From JAJZQZ01 sp963790415 (GTDB taxonomy: Bacteria > Actinomycetota > Thermoleophilia > RBG-16-64-13): DNA of 64,000 nucleotides. This document shows positions 8,578 to 17,526 of the stretch, one piece after another. Every line of letters begins with the position of its first letter. The first letter of the stretch is position 1. Under the pieces are notes generated by a model. The model was not told the DNA's origin and searched no databases. It saw only the letters and a list, made by a program, of their open reading frames with translations. Made by a program: the position numbers and the translations under genes. The stretch lies in assembly GCA_963790415.1 (NCBI GenBank), contig CAWBOK010000003.1, positions 744,001-808,000 on the forward strand. Direction: 5' to 3'.

Positions 8578-9540
8578 TTGACGCAGCGCCTCTCCGGGGG
8601 AGACGGAACGTCGCTGTCAAAGGCATGGGCACTCGGCCTGGTGCTTGCTTTGCTCGCGCCCGTGCTTCTCTTGGCTGCATGTGGCGGCTCCGGCGGGACG
8701 ACTACCACGATCCTGGAGACCTACTACCAATCGGGCAAGAAGGACTCCAAGGGCCGGCCCATACTGGTTCCGGGCGACCAGGGTCCCGAGGTCCTGAAGA
8801 TCCAGAAGATCGTCAACGACGCCAAGGTCAAGGGGATCAGCCTCGAGGAGACGGGCGTCTACGACGACGAGACTTTGGCGATCATGCTCGCCTTCCAGTA
8901 TCGCCAAGGCCTCCAGCCCGACGGCGTGATCGGCCCCAATACGTGGGACCATATCGAGGCGCCGAAGCCCATAAACACGGCGCTCGATCCGCTGACCCTG
9001 GTGGAGATCGCGAAGGTGGCGATCGATTCGCCCTCCGACGCGAATAGATGCTGAACCAGGCGTTGGCCGACGCCGGGGTGACGAGCACGCGGTCGACCGA
9101 AGCGAAGTCGTCCAGTGGGGGCTCGTCCAGCGAAGGCTCTTCGGGCGGAGCAGGTTCTGGGTCGGGGGTGACCTCCACCCACGCGGTGGTCAAGCTCGGC
9201 GAGCAGCAGGTGTACTTCTACAGGAACGGCGACGAGCTGGTCAAGAAGATACCCTGCTCGTCGGGCCGGGACGGGCTGACCCCCGTGGGCACCTTCGCCG
9301 TCTCCAGCAAGTCCTCCGCCACCACGGCGCTCGGCAACCCCAACACCAAGATGCGGTGGATGACCCGCTTCAACGGCAACATCGGATTCCACCGGGATAC
9401 CGGTTGCGAACGGCGAGAAGCTGGAGACGCCCCTCGGCGAGCGCCCGGTCAGCCACGGATGCATACGTCTGGCCGACGAGGACGCCAAGTACGTCTACGA
9501 CAATCTGCCTGTGGGCTCGACGGTCCAGGTGAAGAACTAG
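8578..9540 (+). CDS. Lipoprotein L,D-transpeptidase with peptidoglycan-binding domain (two frameshifts)
   Basis: The TTG start at 8578 follows GGAGGAG. The signal peptide ends in the lipobox LLLAAC (Cys about 36). A PG_binding_1 domain follows (residues about 60-125: GDQGPEVLKIQ ... GLQPDGVIGPNTW), then a Ser/Gly linker, then a YkuD domain ending in SHGCIRL with the catalytic Cys at about 9460. It would cross-link peptidoglycan or anchor proteins outside the membrane. The reading frame is broken near 9048 (in the linker; -1, equivalent to two inserted bases) and near 9392 (one extra C, where CACGGG would restore FHGIP). The total length is still a multiple of three. The TAG stop lies in the CTAG edge of a repeat element. 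Confidence 0.8.
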
Positions 9541-9708
9541 AAGGCTGTTGAAGAATGACGCTTCGTCGCCGGGCTGCGCTGGGTATGCGCAAGGCAAGGA
9601 CTTAGGGAGTGGGCGTAGCAGCGCTACGGACGCGACTGAGGACGATGCGTGGCGCATACCCAGCCGCTTGTACGGTGGCCGAGGTCTCGTTCTTCAACGG
9701 CCTCCTAG
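9537..9708. mobile_element. MITE-like repeat element, complete copy 1
   Basis: This 172-base non-coding unit is bounded by CTAG on both sides. Its ends are near-perfect inverted repeats: CTAGAAGGCTGTTGAAGAA at the left, and at the right a sequence whose complement is CTAGGAGGCCGTTGAAGAA (17 of 19 match). Inside are 13-base perfectly pairing arms (9578-9590 with 9652-9664) and a central CGTAGC-AGC-GCTACG hairpin (9614-9628). It resembles the copy at 58599-58767 along its whole length. No transposase is encoded. The left CTAG contains the stop codon of the L,D-transpeptidase gene. Confidence 0.8.
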
Positions 9709-9748
9709 GGCTGCCCGCGCCGGAAACGAACGGCGACCCGGGCGGCGC

Positions 9749-11653
9749 TCACGGGGTCGGTTCGCGGGTGCCCCCGGGTCGCTGGGGCAGCACCGCCATC
9801 GATCCCGCGATCTTCAGCATCTCTTCGCGCGTCAGGTCCGACGCGAGCGTGTTCGAGAGCCAATAGAGCACCCCGTCGCGCTTCCACCAGACCCGGTCCG
9901 CGCGATCGGCGGTCTGCACCACGGTGAAGGTGGTGCCGCCCACGCTGACTTCTTTCCCCGGCGAGGCCGCCGACGCATCGAGGAAGGTCGTCTCCTGAAT
10001 GCCCAGGTACTGCTCCCGGGGACCCTCGAAGGTCACTCGGACAGATGTCGCGGGTCCGGCCGGAGACTCGATGCTGTAGACGCGGCCGCTGACGTAGCGG
10101 TAGCCGCGCGGCAGCCAGGCCGGCGCCTGCACGGGGAATCCCGCCTTTTCGGCCATGCGGTGCCACTGGAGGCCTTCCAACTCGGTGACCGTAGCCCCCG
10201 GATCGGGGATAGCGGTGCCCGGCCCCACGAGTACGACCACGTGCCGGAGACTGTTGTCCTCCTGCATCTGCGCGATGCCGAGAGCCAGCGCCACCTGCCC
10301 TCCCTCGGTGAGGAGGTTGCGCTGCATCTGCGCGGGTGCCACGACGACGGAGGCGGGACGGGCACCGGTGGTCACGCCGGCTGCTGTCACCGCGGCCCCG
10401 CGCTTCCTCAGGACCTCCGCGGTCCGAGCCGTCTTCTCGGTCCCACCGCCGGCGTCGCGCACCTCGACGGTAACGCCGGAAAGATCGAGCCTGCTGTACC
10501 GGTCACTGAAGTCGGAGGCTACGGTCGTCGTGGTCTTCGGGCCGGGCGGATTCAGCAGCGCGTCCAGCGCCCGCTGCACCTGCCTCTGGCTGGCGACCAC
10601 GTATGCCTGTCCATCGATCGTCTCCTCGGATCCCGCTAGGGTTACGATCTTCACCCGGTTCATGTTCAGCTTGGCTCCCCACCAGGCCAGACGCAGTGCG
10701 TCCACTGGCCCCATGTCGGTAGCCGAGTGGTCCATCAGTGTCGACACGACCGAAGGGACGCGGGTGGCCATGTCCCAGCTGAGCACCTGGTCTTTGGCGG
10801 CGCGGAGGAAGCGCTGCTGGCGCTGGATTCGCGACCAGTCGTGGTAGAAGTCGTGGCGGGTGCGGACGAAACGAAGAGCGTTGTTTCCGTTCAACAGCTG
10901 GTAGCCGGGTTGTAGGTCGATGCGAAGGAGCACGTCGCCGTCGTCGTAGTAGCGGCGGTCGACGTCAACGTAGACGCCCCCGATCGTGTCGACGATCTTC
11001 TGGAACGCGGCGAAGTCCACCGTGATGAAGTGGCTCAAGCGGAGACCCGTCACGTTACGGATGGTCCGTATCGCGAGGGCGTCGCCTCCGAGGGCGTACG
11101 CCGCATTCAGCTTGTGTACCCCGTGGGCCCCCAGGTCGACCTTGAGGTCGCGGGGGAGGGAGAGCACGGAGAGGAAGCCGGCTTTTGGGTCGATGTGTAC
11201 CACCATCATCGTGTCCGAGCGCCCGTACGATCCTTTCTCGTCGGGACGCCGATCAGCCCCCAATACGAGGATGTTCATCGCGCCCGGCGTGTCGGGTTGG
11301 ACGAACGGGGTGGTCGTAGACGTTGATGTCGCGGCCGAGCCCAGGGTGGTCGCGGTCGACGTGCCGTTCGCGGGCTGCACCGTCGAGGTGGTGTCCGTTG
11401 TCGGAAGCGGCTCCGCGGATGGGACCGTCTCCTGGAGCGCCTTGCGGGCCTCCTCGACGCCGGGTTGGTGGTTCGCCTTCGAGAATGTGAAGGAGACCCA
11501 CGCGAATGCGCCACCGGCGACGAGGACGAGAACGAGCGCGACGGTGAGAGCGATGATCGCCGCTGGCCGCACCCGGCGTCGCCGCCCGGCGGCCCTGGGG
11601 CTATCGGACGGGGCCGAGCCGCCCTCAGAGACCGTGGATAGCTGGTCATCCAT
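9749..11653 (-). CDS. LCP (LytR-CpsA-Psr) family protein with LytR_C and DUF4367-like C-terminus
   Basis: About 634 residues. One membrane anchor (30-53) is followed by a Thr/Ser-rich spacer and an LCP catalytic domain (about 126-290: LVLGADRR, then GRSDTMM, SLPRDLKV, RFVRTRHDFYHDWSRIQRQQ). The LCP Arg/Asp residues that hold the polyprenyl diphosphate are visible. Next come a LytR_C-like region (about 365-455) and a C-terminal domain resembling DUF4367 (about 490-625). LCP enzymes attach teichoic acid or arabinogalactan-type polymers to peptidoglycan outside the membrane. The start is uncertain: ATG at 11653 is used, but ATGs at 11665/11668 just after a TATCCT could be leaderless. Divergent from the DUF2252 gene. 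Confidence 0.85.
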   Translation of the reverse strand: MDDQLSTVSEGGSAPSDSPRAAGRRRRVRPAAIIALTVALVLVLVAGGAFAWVSFTFSKANHQPGVEEARKALQETVPSAEPLPTTDTTSTVQPANGTSTATTLGSAATSTSTTTPFVQPDTPGAMNILVLGADRRPDEKGSYGRSDTMMVVHIDPKAGFLSVLSLPRDLKVDLGAHGVHKLNAAYALGGDALAIRTIRNVTGLRLSHFITVDFAAFQKIVDTIGGVYVDVDRRYYDDGDVLLRIDLQPGYQLLNGNNALRFVRTRHDFYHDWSRIQRQQRFLRAAKDQVLSWDMATRVPSVVSTLMDHSATDMGPVDALRLAWWGAKLNMNRVKIVTLAGSEETIDGQAYVVASQRQVQRALDALLNPPGPKTTTTVASDFSDRYSRLDLSGVTVEVRDAGGGTEKTARTAEVLRKRGAAVTAAGVTTGARPASVVVAPAQMQRNLLTEGGQVALALGIAQMQEDNSLRHVVVLVGPGTAIPDPGATVTELEGLQWHRMAEKAGFPVQAPAWLPRGYRYVSGRVYSIESPAGPATSVRVTFEGPREQYLGIQETTFLDASAASPGKEVSVGGTTFTVVQTADRADRVWWKRDGVLYWLSNTLASDLTREEMLKIAGSMAVLPQRPGGTREPTP

Positions 11654-11779
11654 CGTGGAAACCATCATACAAGGATATGCAGTGTGGGCCGACGACGCTA
11701 GGACGACCCTGAGTCGAGGAATACCTCTGTCCTCGAGCGGGAATGCTTGCGAGACGGGAACCCTAGGTAAGGAATCGCC

Positions 11780-13267
11780 ATGACCGAAGAACCGCCTCCA
11801 GGAACCACCCCGTCCGTCGATCTGCCGGTGCCCGGCATGCCGAGTGGCACGGCAGCGGCACTGCCGACCATCAGACAGCGTCGGAAGGACACGCCTCTTG
11901 AGCGGGCCGCGCAGGGCAAGGAAGCGCGGAAGCGGGCCCCTCGCAGGAGCCACGCCGTCTGGGAGGCGGCACCCGACCGCCCCGATCCGGTGGATCTGCT
12001 CGAAGAGCAGGCGGCGGATCGGGTGCAGGAGTTGGTGCCGATCAGATACGGCCGGATGCTCGCCTCACCTGCCTCCTTCTATCGCGGCGGAGCGCTTCTC
12101 ATGGCTTCCGACCTCGCTTCCACTCCTACCTCGGGGTTCAACGCACAGCTCTGCGGCGACGCTCACCTCTTGAACTTCGGGTTGTTCCAGTCGCCCGAGC
12201 GGCGGCTGGTCTTCGACATCAACGACTTCGATGAGACGCTCCCCGGCCCGTTCGAGTGGGATGTGAAGCGCCTGGCCGCGAGCTTCGAAGTGGCCGGCCG
12301 CGACCGGGGCTTCGATGCGCCGAGCCGGCGTTCGATCGTGCTCTCGTGCGTCCGCAGCTACCGGGAAGCCATGTTCCACATGGCCGAGACGCGTGCCATA
12401 GACGTCTGGTACATGCGCCTCGACGCCGACCTCATCCGGGCCAATCTCAAAGCTATGGACGCGGCGAGTGCACGCCAGGTCCAGAAGGATCTCTCCAGTG
12501 CGGCCGGCAAGGACAGCCTGCGTGCGTTCTCGCGGTTGAGCAGCATCGTCGAAGGGGAGCCGCGGTTCAAGAGCAACCCGCCGGTGCTCGTCCCGGTCGA
12601 TGAACTGCTCCAGGGTGAGGAGAGGCATAGCTACAAGAGCGCGGTGGAGATGGCGCTGCGCAGCTACCGTTCGAGCCTGCCCGACGAGCGGCGGTATCTC
12701 TACGACATCTATCGCTTCCGGGATATGGCGCGCAAAGTGGTGGGCGTGGGGAGCGTGGGGACGCGGGCCTGGGTGATGCTGTTCACCGGACGGGACTTCG
12801 CCGACCCCGTATTCCTGCAGGCGAAACAGGCGCAGGCGTCGGTTCTGGAGCGTTTCGTCGGGCGCAGCAGGTACCGCAACTCGGGTCGTCGGGTGGTCGA
12901 AGGCCAGAAGATCATGCAGTCCAGCGGCGATATCCTCCTCGGCTGGTATCACGTCCTCGGCTTCGACGGCAAGCCGCACGACTTCTACGTGCGGCAACTC
13001 TGGGACGGCAAGGGTTCCTTCAGCGTGGAACTGTTGGACCAGTCTGCTTGGCCCGACTACGCGCGGTTGTGCGCGTGGACGCTGGCCCGCGCTCACGCCC
13101 GGACCGGCGACCGCATCGCCATCGCGTCCTACCTGGGCACGGGTGACGTGTTCGACCGTGCCATCGCCGACTTCTCCGAGGTGTACGCGGAGCAGAACCA
13201 GCGTGACTACGATGCGCTTCGTGAGGCCGTCGACAGCGGGCGCGTGAAGGCCGTCACCGGTATCTGA
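11780..13267 (+). CDS. DUF2252 family protein, paralog 1
   Basis: A 495-residue soluble protein carrying the DUF2252 signatures: RVQELVPIRYGRM, FYRGGALLMASDL, CGDAHLLNFG, DINDFDETLPGPFEWDVKRL and the late WTLARAHARTGD. The CGDAHLxNFG and NDFDE motifs resemble the catalytic and metal residues of aminoglycoside-kinase-like folds, so a small-molecule kinase is possible, but no substrate is known. A disordered basic stretch of about 60 residues precedes the domain. A close paralog lies at 31489-32970. ATG 11780 follows AAGGAAT. Confidence 0.85.
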   Translation: MTEEPPPGTTPSVDLPVPGMPSGTAAALPTIRQRRKDTPLERAAQGKEARKRAPRRSHAVWEAAPDRPDPVDLLEEQAADRVQELVPIRYGRMLASPASFYRGGALLMASDLASTPTSGFNAQLCGDAHLLNFGLFQSPERRLVFDINDFDETLPGPFEWDVKRLAASFEVAGRDRGFDAPSRRSIVLSCVRSYREAMFHMAETRAIDVWYMRLDADLIRANLKAMDAASARQVQKDLSSAAGKDSLRAFSRLSSIVEGEPRFKSNPPVLVPVDELLQGEERHSYKSAVEMALRSYRSSLPDERRYLYDIYRFRDMARKVVGVGSVGTRAWVMLFTGRDFADPVFLQAKQAQASVLERFVGRSRYRNSGRRVVEGQKIMQSSGDILLGWYHVLGFDGKPHDFYVRQLWDGKGSFSVELLDQSAWPDYARLCAWTLARAHARTGDRIAIASYLGTGDVFDRAIADFSEVYAEQNQRDYDALREAVDSGRVKAVTGI

Positions 13268-13329
13268 TCGAGCGCGGAGCCGCGGTGCGTGACCGCGTCG
13301 TGACTGGACCTCCGTGCCGCGGCGGCGTG

Positions 13330-13369
13330 TTGACGTAGCTGGTACTGCTTGGTATGTTGCTCATACCAA
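13330..13369 (+). promoter_or_regulatory. Promoter overlapped by FCD/GntR-type operator
   Basis: TTGACG (13330-13335), 17 bases, TATGTT (13353-13358) form a good promoter. A perfect inverted repeat, TTGGTATG (13349-13356), five bases, CATACCAA (13362-13369), covers the -10. FCD-type GntR regulators typically bind TGGT...ACCA palindromes, so the adjacent regulator gene (ATG 13385) probably represses itself and the operon behind it. Confidence 0.7.
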
Positions 13370-13384
13370 TATGGTCATGATTCC

Positions 13385-14152
13385 ATGACATCGGTGGACG
13401 TCGCGGGGCTACCGGCGACAATCGAGCCCCCATCCCGCCGGGGATCGGTCGACGATGTCGTCGCCCTCCTGGTCAGCCAGATCCAGGAGGGACGATACCC
13501 CACCGGTGAGCGCCTCCCGCCCGAGCGGGAACTCGCCGAAGGACTCGGTGTCGCCCGCCCGACGCTACGGCGGGCACTCCTGATGCTTCGGGAAGAGGGC
13601 TATCTGGTCACGCGGCGTGGTCCCCACGGCGGCAACTTCGTCAGCGACCTTGCCCGCCCCGCGGAGAAGTGGCTCAGGCGGCTGCAGACGGACGTAGACC
13701 ATTTCGTGGAGATCCTCGACTACCGTATCGCGGTCGAGTCCCACGCGGCCCGTCTGGCCGCGTCTCGACGGACGGACAAGGATCTCGCCGAACTGGAGGC
13801 TTCTACCAACGACCTGAAGAGCGCGGTTCTTCGCGCCTCACATCTGGACGCATCCGACGTCGATACGGCTGCGATCGCGAATGTCGTGAAGGCCGACTCT
13901 CGGTTCCACGAAGCCCTCACGGCGGCTTCCAAGAACGGCCTGCTGTCGGAGGCGGTGAAGTGGGCGCGGGGAGAGCTCTTCTCGGCTCAGCGGGGTTCCA
14001 TCTACCAGCACGTGGTGGCGGCCACCATAGACGACCACGAGCGGATCGTCGACGCTATCCGCAGGGGTCAGGCGGAGGAGGCTGTCGAAGCGATGCGGAG
14101 TCATCTGCAGCATGGTCTATCCCAAGTGCTGGAAGTCACCGAGGGGATGTAG
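13385..14152 (+). CDS. GntR-family regulator, FCD subfamily
   Basis: A 255-residue repressor-type protein. The winged helix-turn-helix is at about residues 20-85 (GERLPPERELAEGLGVARPTLRRAL, split by the usual turn) and an all-helical FCD ligand domain at about 100-245, with a metal-site-like Asp/His pattern (LDYRIAVESHAA ... DSRFHEAL ... DDHERIVDAI). FCD regulators usually sense an organic acid or amino-acid derivative from the pathway they control. The gene is first in a tight run with a hydrolase, an opine-type dehydrogenase and an ABC importer, so the ligand is probably the imported compound. The following gene starts after one base. Confidence 0.9.
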   Translation: MTSVDVAGLPATIEPPSRRGSVDDVVALLVSQIQEGRYPTGERLPPERELAEGLGVARPTLRRALLMLREEGYLVTRRGPHGGNFVSDLARPAEKWLRRLQTDVDHFVEILDYRIAVESHAARLAASRRTDKDLAELEASTNDLKSAVLRASHLDASDVDTAAIANVVKADSRFHEALTAASKNGLLSEAVKWARGELFSAQRGSIYQHVVAATIDDHERIVDAIRRGQAEEAVEAMRSHLQHGLSQVLEVTEGM

Positions 14153-14153
14153 C

Positions 14154-15056
14154 GTGATGCGTGCACACGACCTGGAGGTTGGTCCCGGGGTCATGGTACG
14201 CCTTGTGGAAAAATGGTCGGCCGAGGATGGGCCCGCGGTCTTGTTGGTTCACGGACTGGGGGTCGGGGGCGGCTACTGGGACCTCCCAGCGGCCGGGTAC
14301 AGCACGATGGACTACCTGGTCGGCAGGGGTCTGCGCGCGTACGCGTTGGACAACCGGGGCTACGGCTATAGCACTTCCGTGTCCGGGTCCTCGGTGCGGG
14401 CGGAGACCGCCGTGGGGGACGTCGCGCAGGTGATCGATTTCATCCGGTCCTGCTCCGGGGTGGAGCGCGTCTGTCTCGTCGGCCACTCCTGGGGAGCCAT
14501 GGTGGCGTCGATGACTGCCGCCGATCATCCCGATTCCGTCGGCAGCATGATTCTTATCGGCATGCCCTACAGGCGCCTGCATCGGCAGTTCGAGGAGCGA
14601 CTCGGTGTCATGCGCGCTTCAGACACTCTCGTCGACGGATGGATGCCGAATCCGACACACCTGGGGCTGGAGGACCGTCTGTATGCGTACGATCCCGACG
14701 TGCTGGACGCGTACAAGCGGATGGTCGAGACCGATTACCCCCTCATACCCCTCGGTATTCTGGACGACTGCCAAGAACTGCCGCACGTCGACTCACTGGC
14801 CCGCATCGTCTGTCCGGTTCTCGTGGTCTCCGGGACTCGCGAGACCGTGGTGGACCACACCGATACGCTGGACCTCATGGATGACCTTGGGTCGGTGGAG
14901 AAGGAGTTCGTGCTCGTCGGGAACGTGGGCCACCTCGCCGGGCTGGAGAAGTTGGCGCACGGGAGGATCGACCGAATGATAGGCGATTGGGCCCGCTCGC
15001 GCCCATCGCGCCCTGGTGGCGAAGCGTCACTGTTCAACAGCTTGCTAGGCTGTTGA
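14154..15056 (+). CDS. Alpha/beta-fold hydrolase
   Basis: About 300 residues. The oxyanion motif VHGLGVGGGYW, the nucleophile elbow GHSWG (Ser), a late Asp near SGTRETVVDH and the His in GNVGHLAG complete a classical triad. GTG 14154 lies seven bases after GAGGGG; ATG 14157 is the alternative. It starts two bases after the regulator stop. The last roughly 17 codons (PSRPGGEASLFNSLLGC) come from a repeat-element remnant at 14999-15059, so the native C-terminus has been replaced. An esterase or amidase acting on the imported substrate is likely by context. Confidence 0.85.
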   Translation: MMRAHDLEVGPGVMVRLVEKWSAEDGPAVLLVHGLGVGGGYWDLPAAGYSTMDYLVGRGLRAYALDNRGYGYSTSVSGSSVRAETAVGDVAQVIDFIRSCSGVERVCLVGHSWGAMVASMTAADHPDSVGSMILIGMPYRRLHRQFEERLGVMRASDTLVDGWMPNPTHLGLEDRLYAYDPDVLDAYKRMVETDYPLIPLGILDDCQELPHVDSLARIVCPVLVVSGTRETVVDHTDTLDLMDDLGSVEKEFVLVGNVGHLAGLEKLAHGRIDRMIGDWARSRPSRPGGEASLFNSLLGC

Positions 15057-15059
15057 AGA
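14999..15059. mobile_element. Remnant of the CTAG-flanked repeat element (copy 2)
   Basis: From about 14999 to 15048 the sequence matches the complement of the left end of the element at 58599 (GCCCATCGCGCCCTGGTGGC, then GAAGCGTCACTGTTCAACAG). It stops at CTAG (15045-15048). Immediately after it a second end begins (TAGGCTGTTGAAGA). The two ends form a TTCAACAGC/GCTGTTGAA inverted repeat around the CTAG. The middle of the element is lost. The remnant supplies the final codons of the alpha/beta hydrolase. Confidence 0.7.
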
Positions 15060-15101
15060 CCTGGAACACGCGTATCGTTCTGTCCAGATCGGGGGGATCT
15101 C

Positions 15102-16251
15102 GTGAGTGGACCTGATCGTATTGCCGTTCTCGGAGGGGGCAACGGCGGGCTCACGGTGGCCGCGGACCTCACGCTTGCAGGCCACAAGGTCAATCTCTTC
15201 GAGTTGCCCGAGTTCTGGGATTCCCTCGAGCCCGTCAAGGACACCGGCGAGATCAGACTCGGAGGGGTCGGCAGGTGCGGGACCGCTCGGCTCGAGATAG
15301 TCACGAGCGACATTCACGAAGCTCTGGCGGACGCGAAGGTCGTGCTCGTCTCCGTGCCGGCGTTCGGGGCCGAGCGCATGGCCGAGGCCTGTGCTCCGGC
15401 GGTTCGCGACGATCACCTCGTCGTGTGCCTTCCGGGAACGTTCGGTTCTGTCGCGTTCGCCCAGGTGTTCCGGCGCATGGGGGTCGACGCGGATCCCGAT
15501 CCTGGGCGACGTCGCCACCCTGCCGTATGGCTGTCGCAAGACGGCGCCCGGCGAGGTGTCGATCTTCGTGGAGGCCATCAAGCTTCCCGCGGCGGCTCTC
15601 CCCGGTGACGCGACCCCGACCTTGGTCGCGGCGCTCAGTCCGCTCTTCCCGGCCATCGAAGCCGGATACGACGTGGTGGATGTCGCGCTCAAGAACATCA
15701 ACCCCTGCGTCCACCCCGGACCGTGCCTTCTCAACGCCGGGCGCATCGAGTACGCCGCCGACTTCTACCTCTACCGCGAGGGCATGACCCCCTGCACCCG
15801 GCAGGTCATGGTGGCCGTGGACGCAGAGCGGAAAGCCGTGCGGGAGGCACTCGGCTACGGGTCGCCGCACTACGGTCTCGACACTACCCCGGGCGTGTAT
15901 GAGGTCTTCGTGGACTACTTCGGCGAGGGGAGCATCAAGACCGCCGGCTACAACATGAGGGGCCCGCTCGAGGTCGGAGACCGCTACATAACCGAGGACA
16001 TACCGTACGGGTTGGTCGTGTACGCTTCGCTGGGCGGTCTTGCGGGTATCAAGACTCCCGTTTGCGATGCCATCATCACCCTCGGCTCGGTCATCAACGA
16101 GACCGACCATCGGGCCGCGGGTTGCACGTTGGAGAGCTTGGGGCTTGGGGGCCTCTCCATCGAGGGGCTCAGGTCGTACGCGGCGACCGGACGGCTGCAC
16201 GCAGCCGAGAAGGAGGTGTCCGCAAGGCGCATCGGCAGTACGGTCCACTGA
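15102..16251 (+). CDS. Octopine/nopaline (opine) dehydrogenase family protein (one frameshift)
   Basis: About 382 residues after correction. The Rossmann motif VLGGGNGG is at residues about 8-15, and the C-terminal Octopine_DH domain includes ATLPYGCR, LKNINPCVHPGPCLLNAGRIE and the YGL...VYEVFVDYFG segment. The conserved His in NPCVHPG fits the catalytic position of the family. Such enzymes reductively join an amino acid to a 2-oxoacid, or oxidise the product. A +1 shift near 15495-15505 splits the frame, and removing one base gives a multiple of three. GTG 15102 follows GGGGGG. It lies between the hydrolase and the ABC importer genes, suggesting a role in using an imported amino-acid derivative. 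Confidence 0.8.
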
Positions 16252-16305
16252 CGACCGCGGGGTTCCGATGAGGAAGCGATGAGTCTCAGAGACAGAGGGG
16301 GAATC

Positions 16306-17368
16306 ATGCCGAGAAGTATGCGTTCGATTGCAGCACTCTTGCTCTCCGTAGCACTGGTGGTGCTGGTGGTCGGTCTCGCCGTCGGGTGCGGGGGGACGAC
16401 CACGACGACCGCGCCGCCAGACCACCGTAGCGAGTTCCACGACGACGGAGGCCGTTCCCACGACCGTCGGGAAGGTGTACAAGATCGGCATGACGCAGAT
16501 CGTGTCGCACCCCACCCTCGACGTGGCCCGGCAGGCGATCATCGACGGTCTGAAGAGTGAGGGTTTCGAGGAAGGCAAGAACATCGAGATCGACTTCCAG
16601 AACGCCGAGGGCGACATGGCTTTGGCTACCAGCATCGGTCAGAAGTTCGCCAACGACAATAAGGACCTTGTCATCTCGATCACCACTCCGGTCAGTCAGG
16701 CGATGGCCAAGACCAATCCGGATCGCCCGATCGTCTTCTGCTTGGTGACCGATCCGGTGGGCGCCGGGCTCCTGAAGAATCCGGCGGCTCCCGAAGCCAA
16801 CATCACCGGGGTCACGGACTTCTACAAGATCGAGAACCACCTGGACCTGATCAAGGAGCTTCTGCCTGAAGCCAAGACCATCGGCCTGCTCTACAACGCC
16901 GGGGAAGCCAATTCCGTCGCTCTCGTGGAGAAGGAGGAGAAGCCCAAAGCTGAAGCCATGGGCTATAAGACGGTCTCGGCCACCGCGGCCAGTTCGGCCG
17001 AAGTGGCGGCCGCCGCCCAGTCACTCGTGGGCCGGGTGGACGTGATCTCGATCACCACCGACAACACGATCGTCTCCGGGCTGGAAGCGGTCCTCAAGAT
17101 CGCCGCCGAGAACAAGATCCCGGTGGTCGTCTGCGACGTGGACAGCGTCCAGCGCGGCGCCCTCGCCGCCTACGGCATGAACAACGTCCAGATGGGCAAC
17201 AAGGCCGGCGTCATGGCCGCCAAGATCCTCAACGGCACTCCGGTCTCGCAGATCCCGATGGAGACCGCTACCGACTACGAACTGCAGATCAACCAGAGTG
17301 CCGCCAAGGCCATGGGCGTCACCATCCCGGAATCCATCGTGAACAGGGCCGTGAAGATCTACCCGTGA
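16306..17368 (+). CDS. ABC importer substrate-binding lipoprotein (ABC_sub_bind / TrpX-like; one frameshift)
   Basis: About 353 residues after correction. The signal peptide ends in LAVGC (lipobox), followed by a Thr-rich spacer and a type-1 periplasmic-binding fold of the PF04392 type (VYKIGMTQIVSHPTLDVAR ... GLLYNAGEANSV ... VVVCDVDSVQRGALAAYG). One extra base near 16424 breaks the frame in the spacer: CCGCCGACC would give APPTT. ATG 16306 lies close behind GAGGGGGAA. The partner permease and ATPase follow. Known relatives bind aromatic amino acids or other small amines; the ligand here is unknown. Confidence 0.85.
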
Positions 17369-17442
17369 GTACACAGCGGAGGATGCGCGCTCCGCATGCA
17401 GGCGGGCGACGGTAGAAGCAGCACCGACCGGCACTTCGAGGT

Positions 17443-17474
17443 GGCTGGAACCGGGGTCCGCCCCGGTTCCAGCC
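17443..17474 (+). other. Strong intra-operon hairpin
   Basis: A perfect 14-bp stem (GGCTGGAACCGGGG, loop TCCG, CCCCGGTTCCAGCC) between the binding-protein gene and the permease gene. No U-run follows, so it is more likely a 3'-end stabiliser or partial attenuator than a full terminator. Such hairpins commonly keep binding-protein mRNA more abundant than permease mRNA. Confidence 0.7.
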
Positions 17475-17526
17475 CACAGGGGGGATGGCGGCGAATGAGG
17501 GGGACGCGGACGATGGGGGGGCGCCC

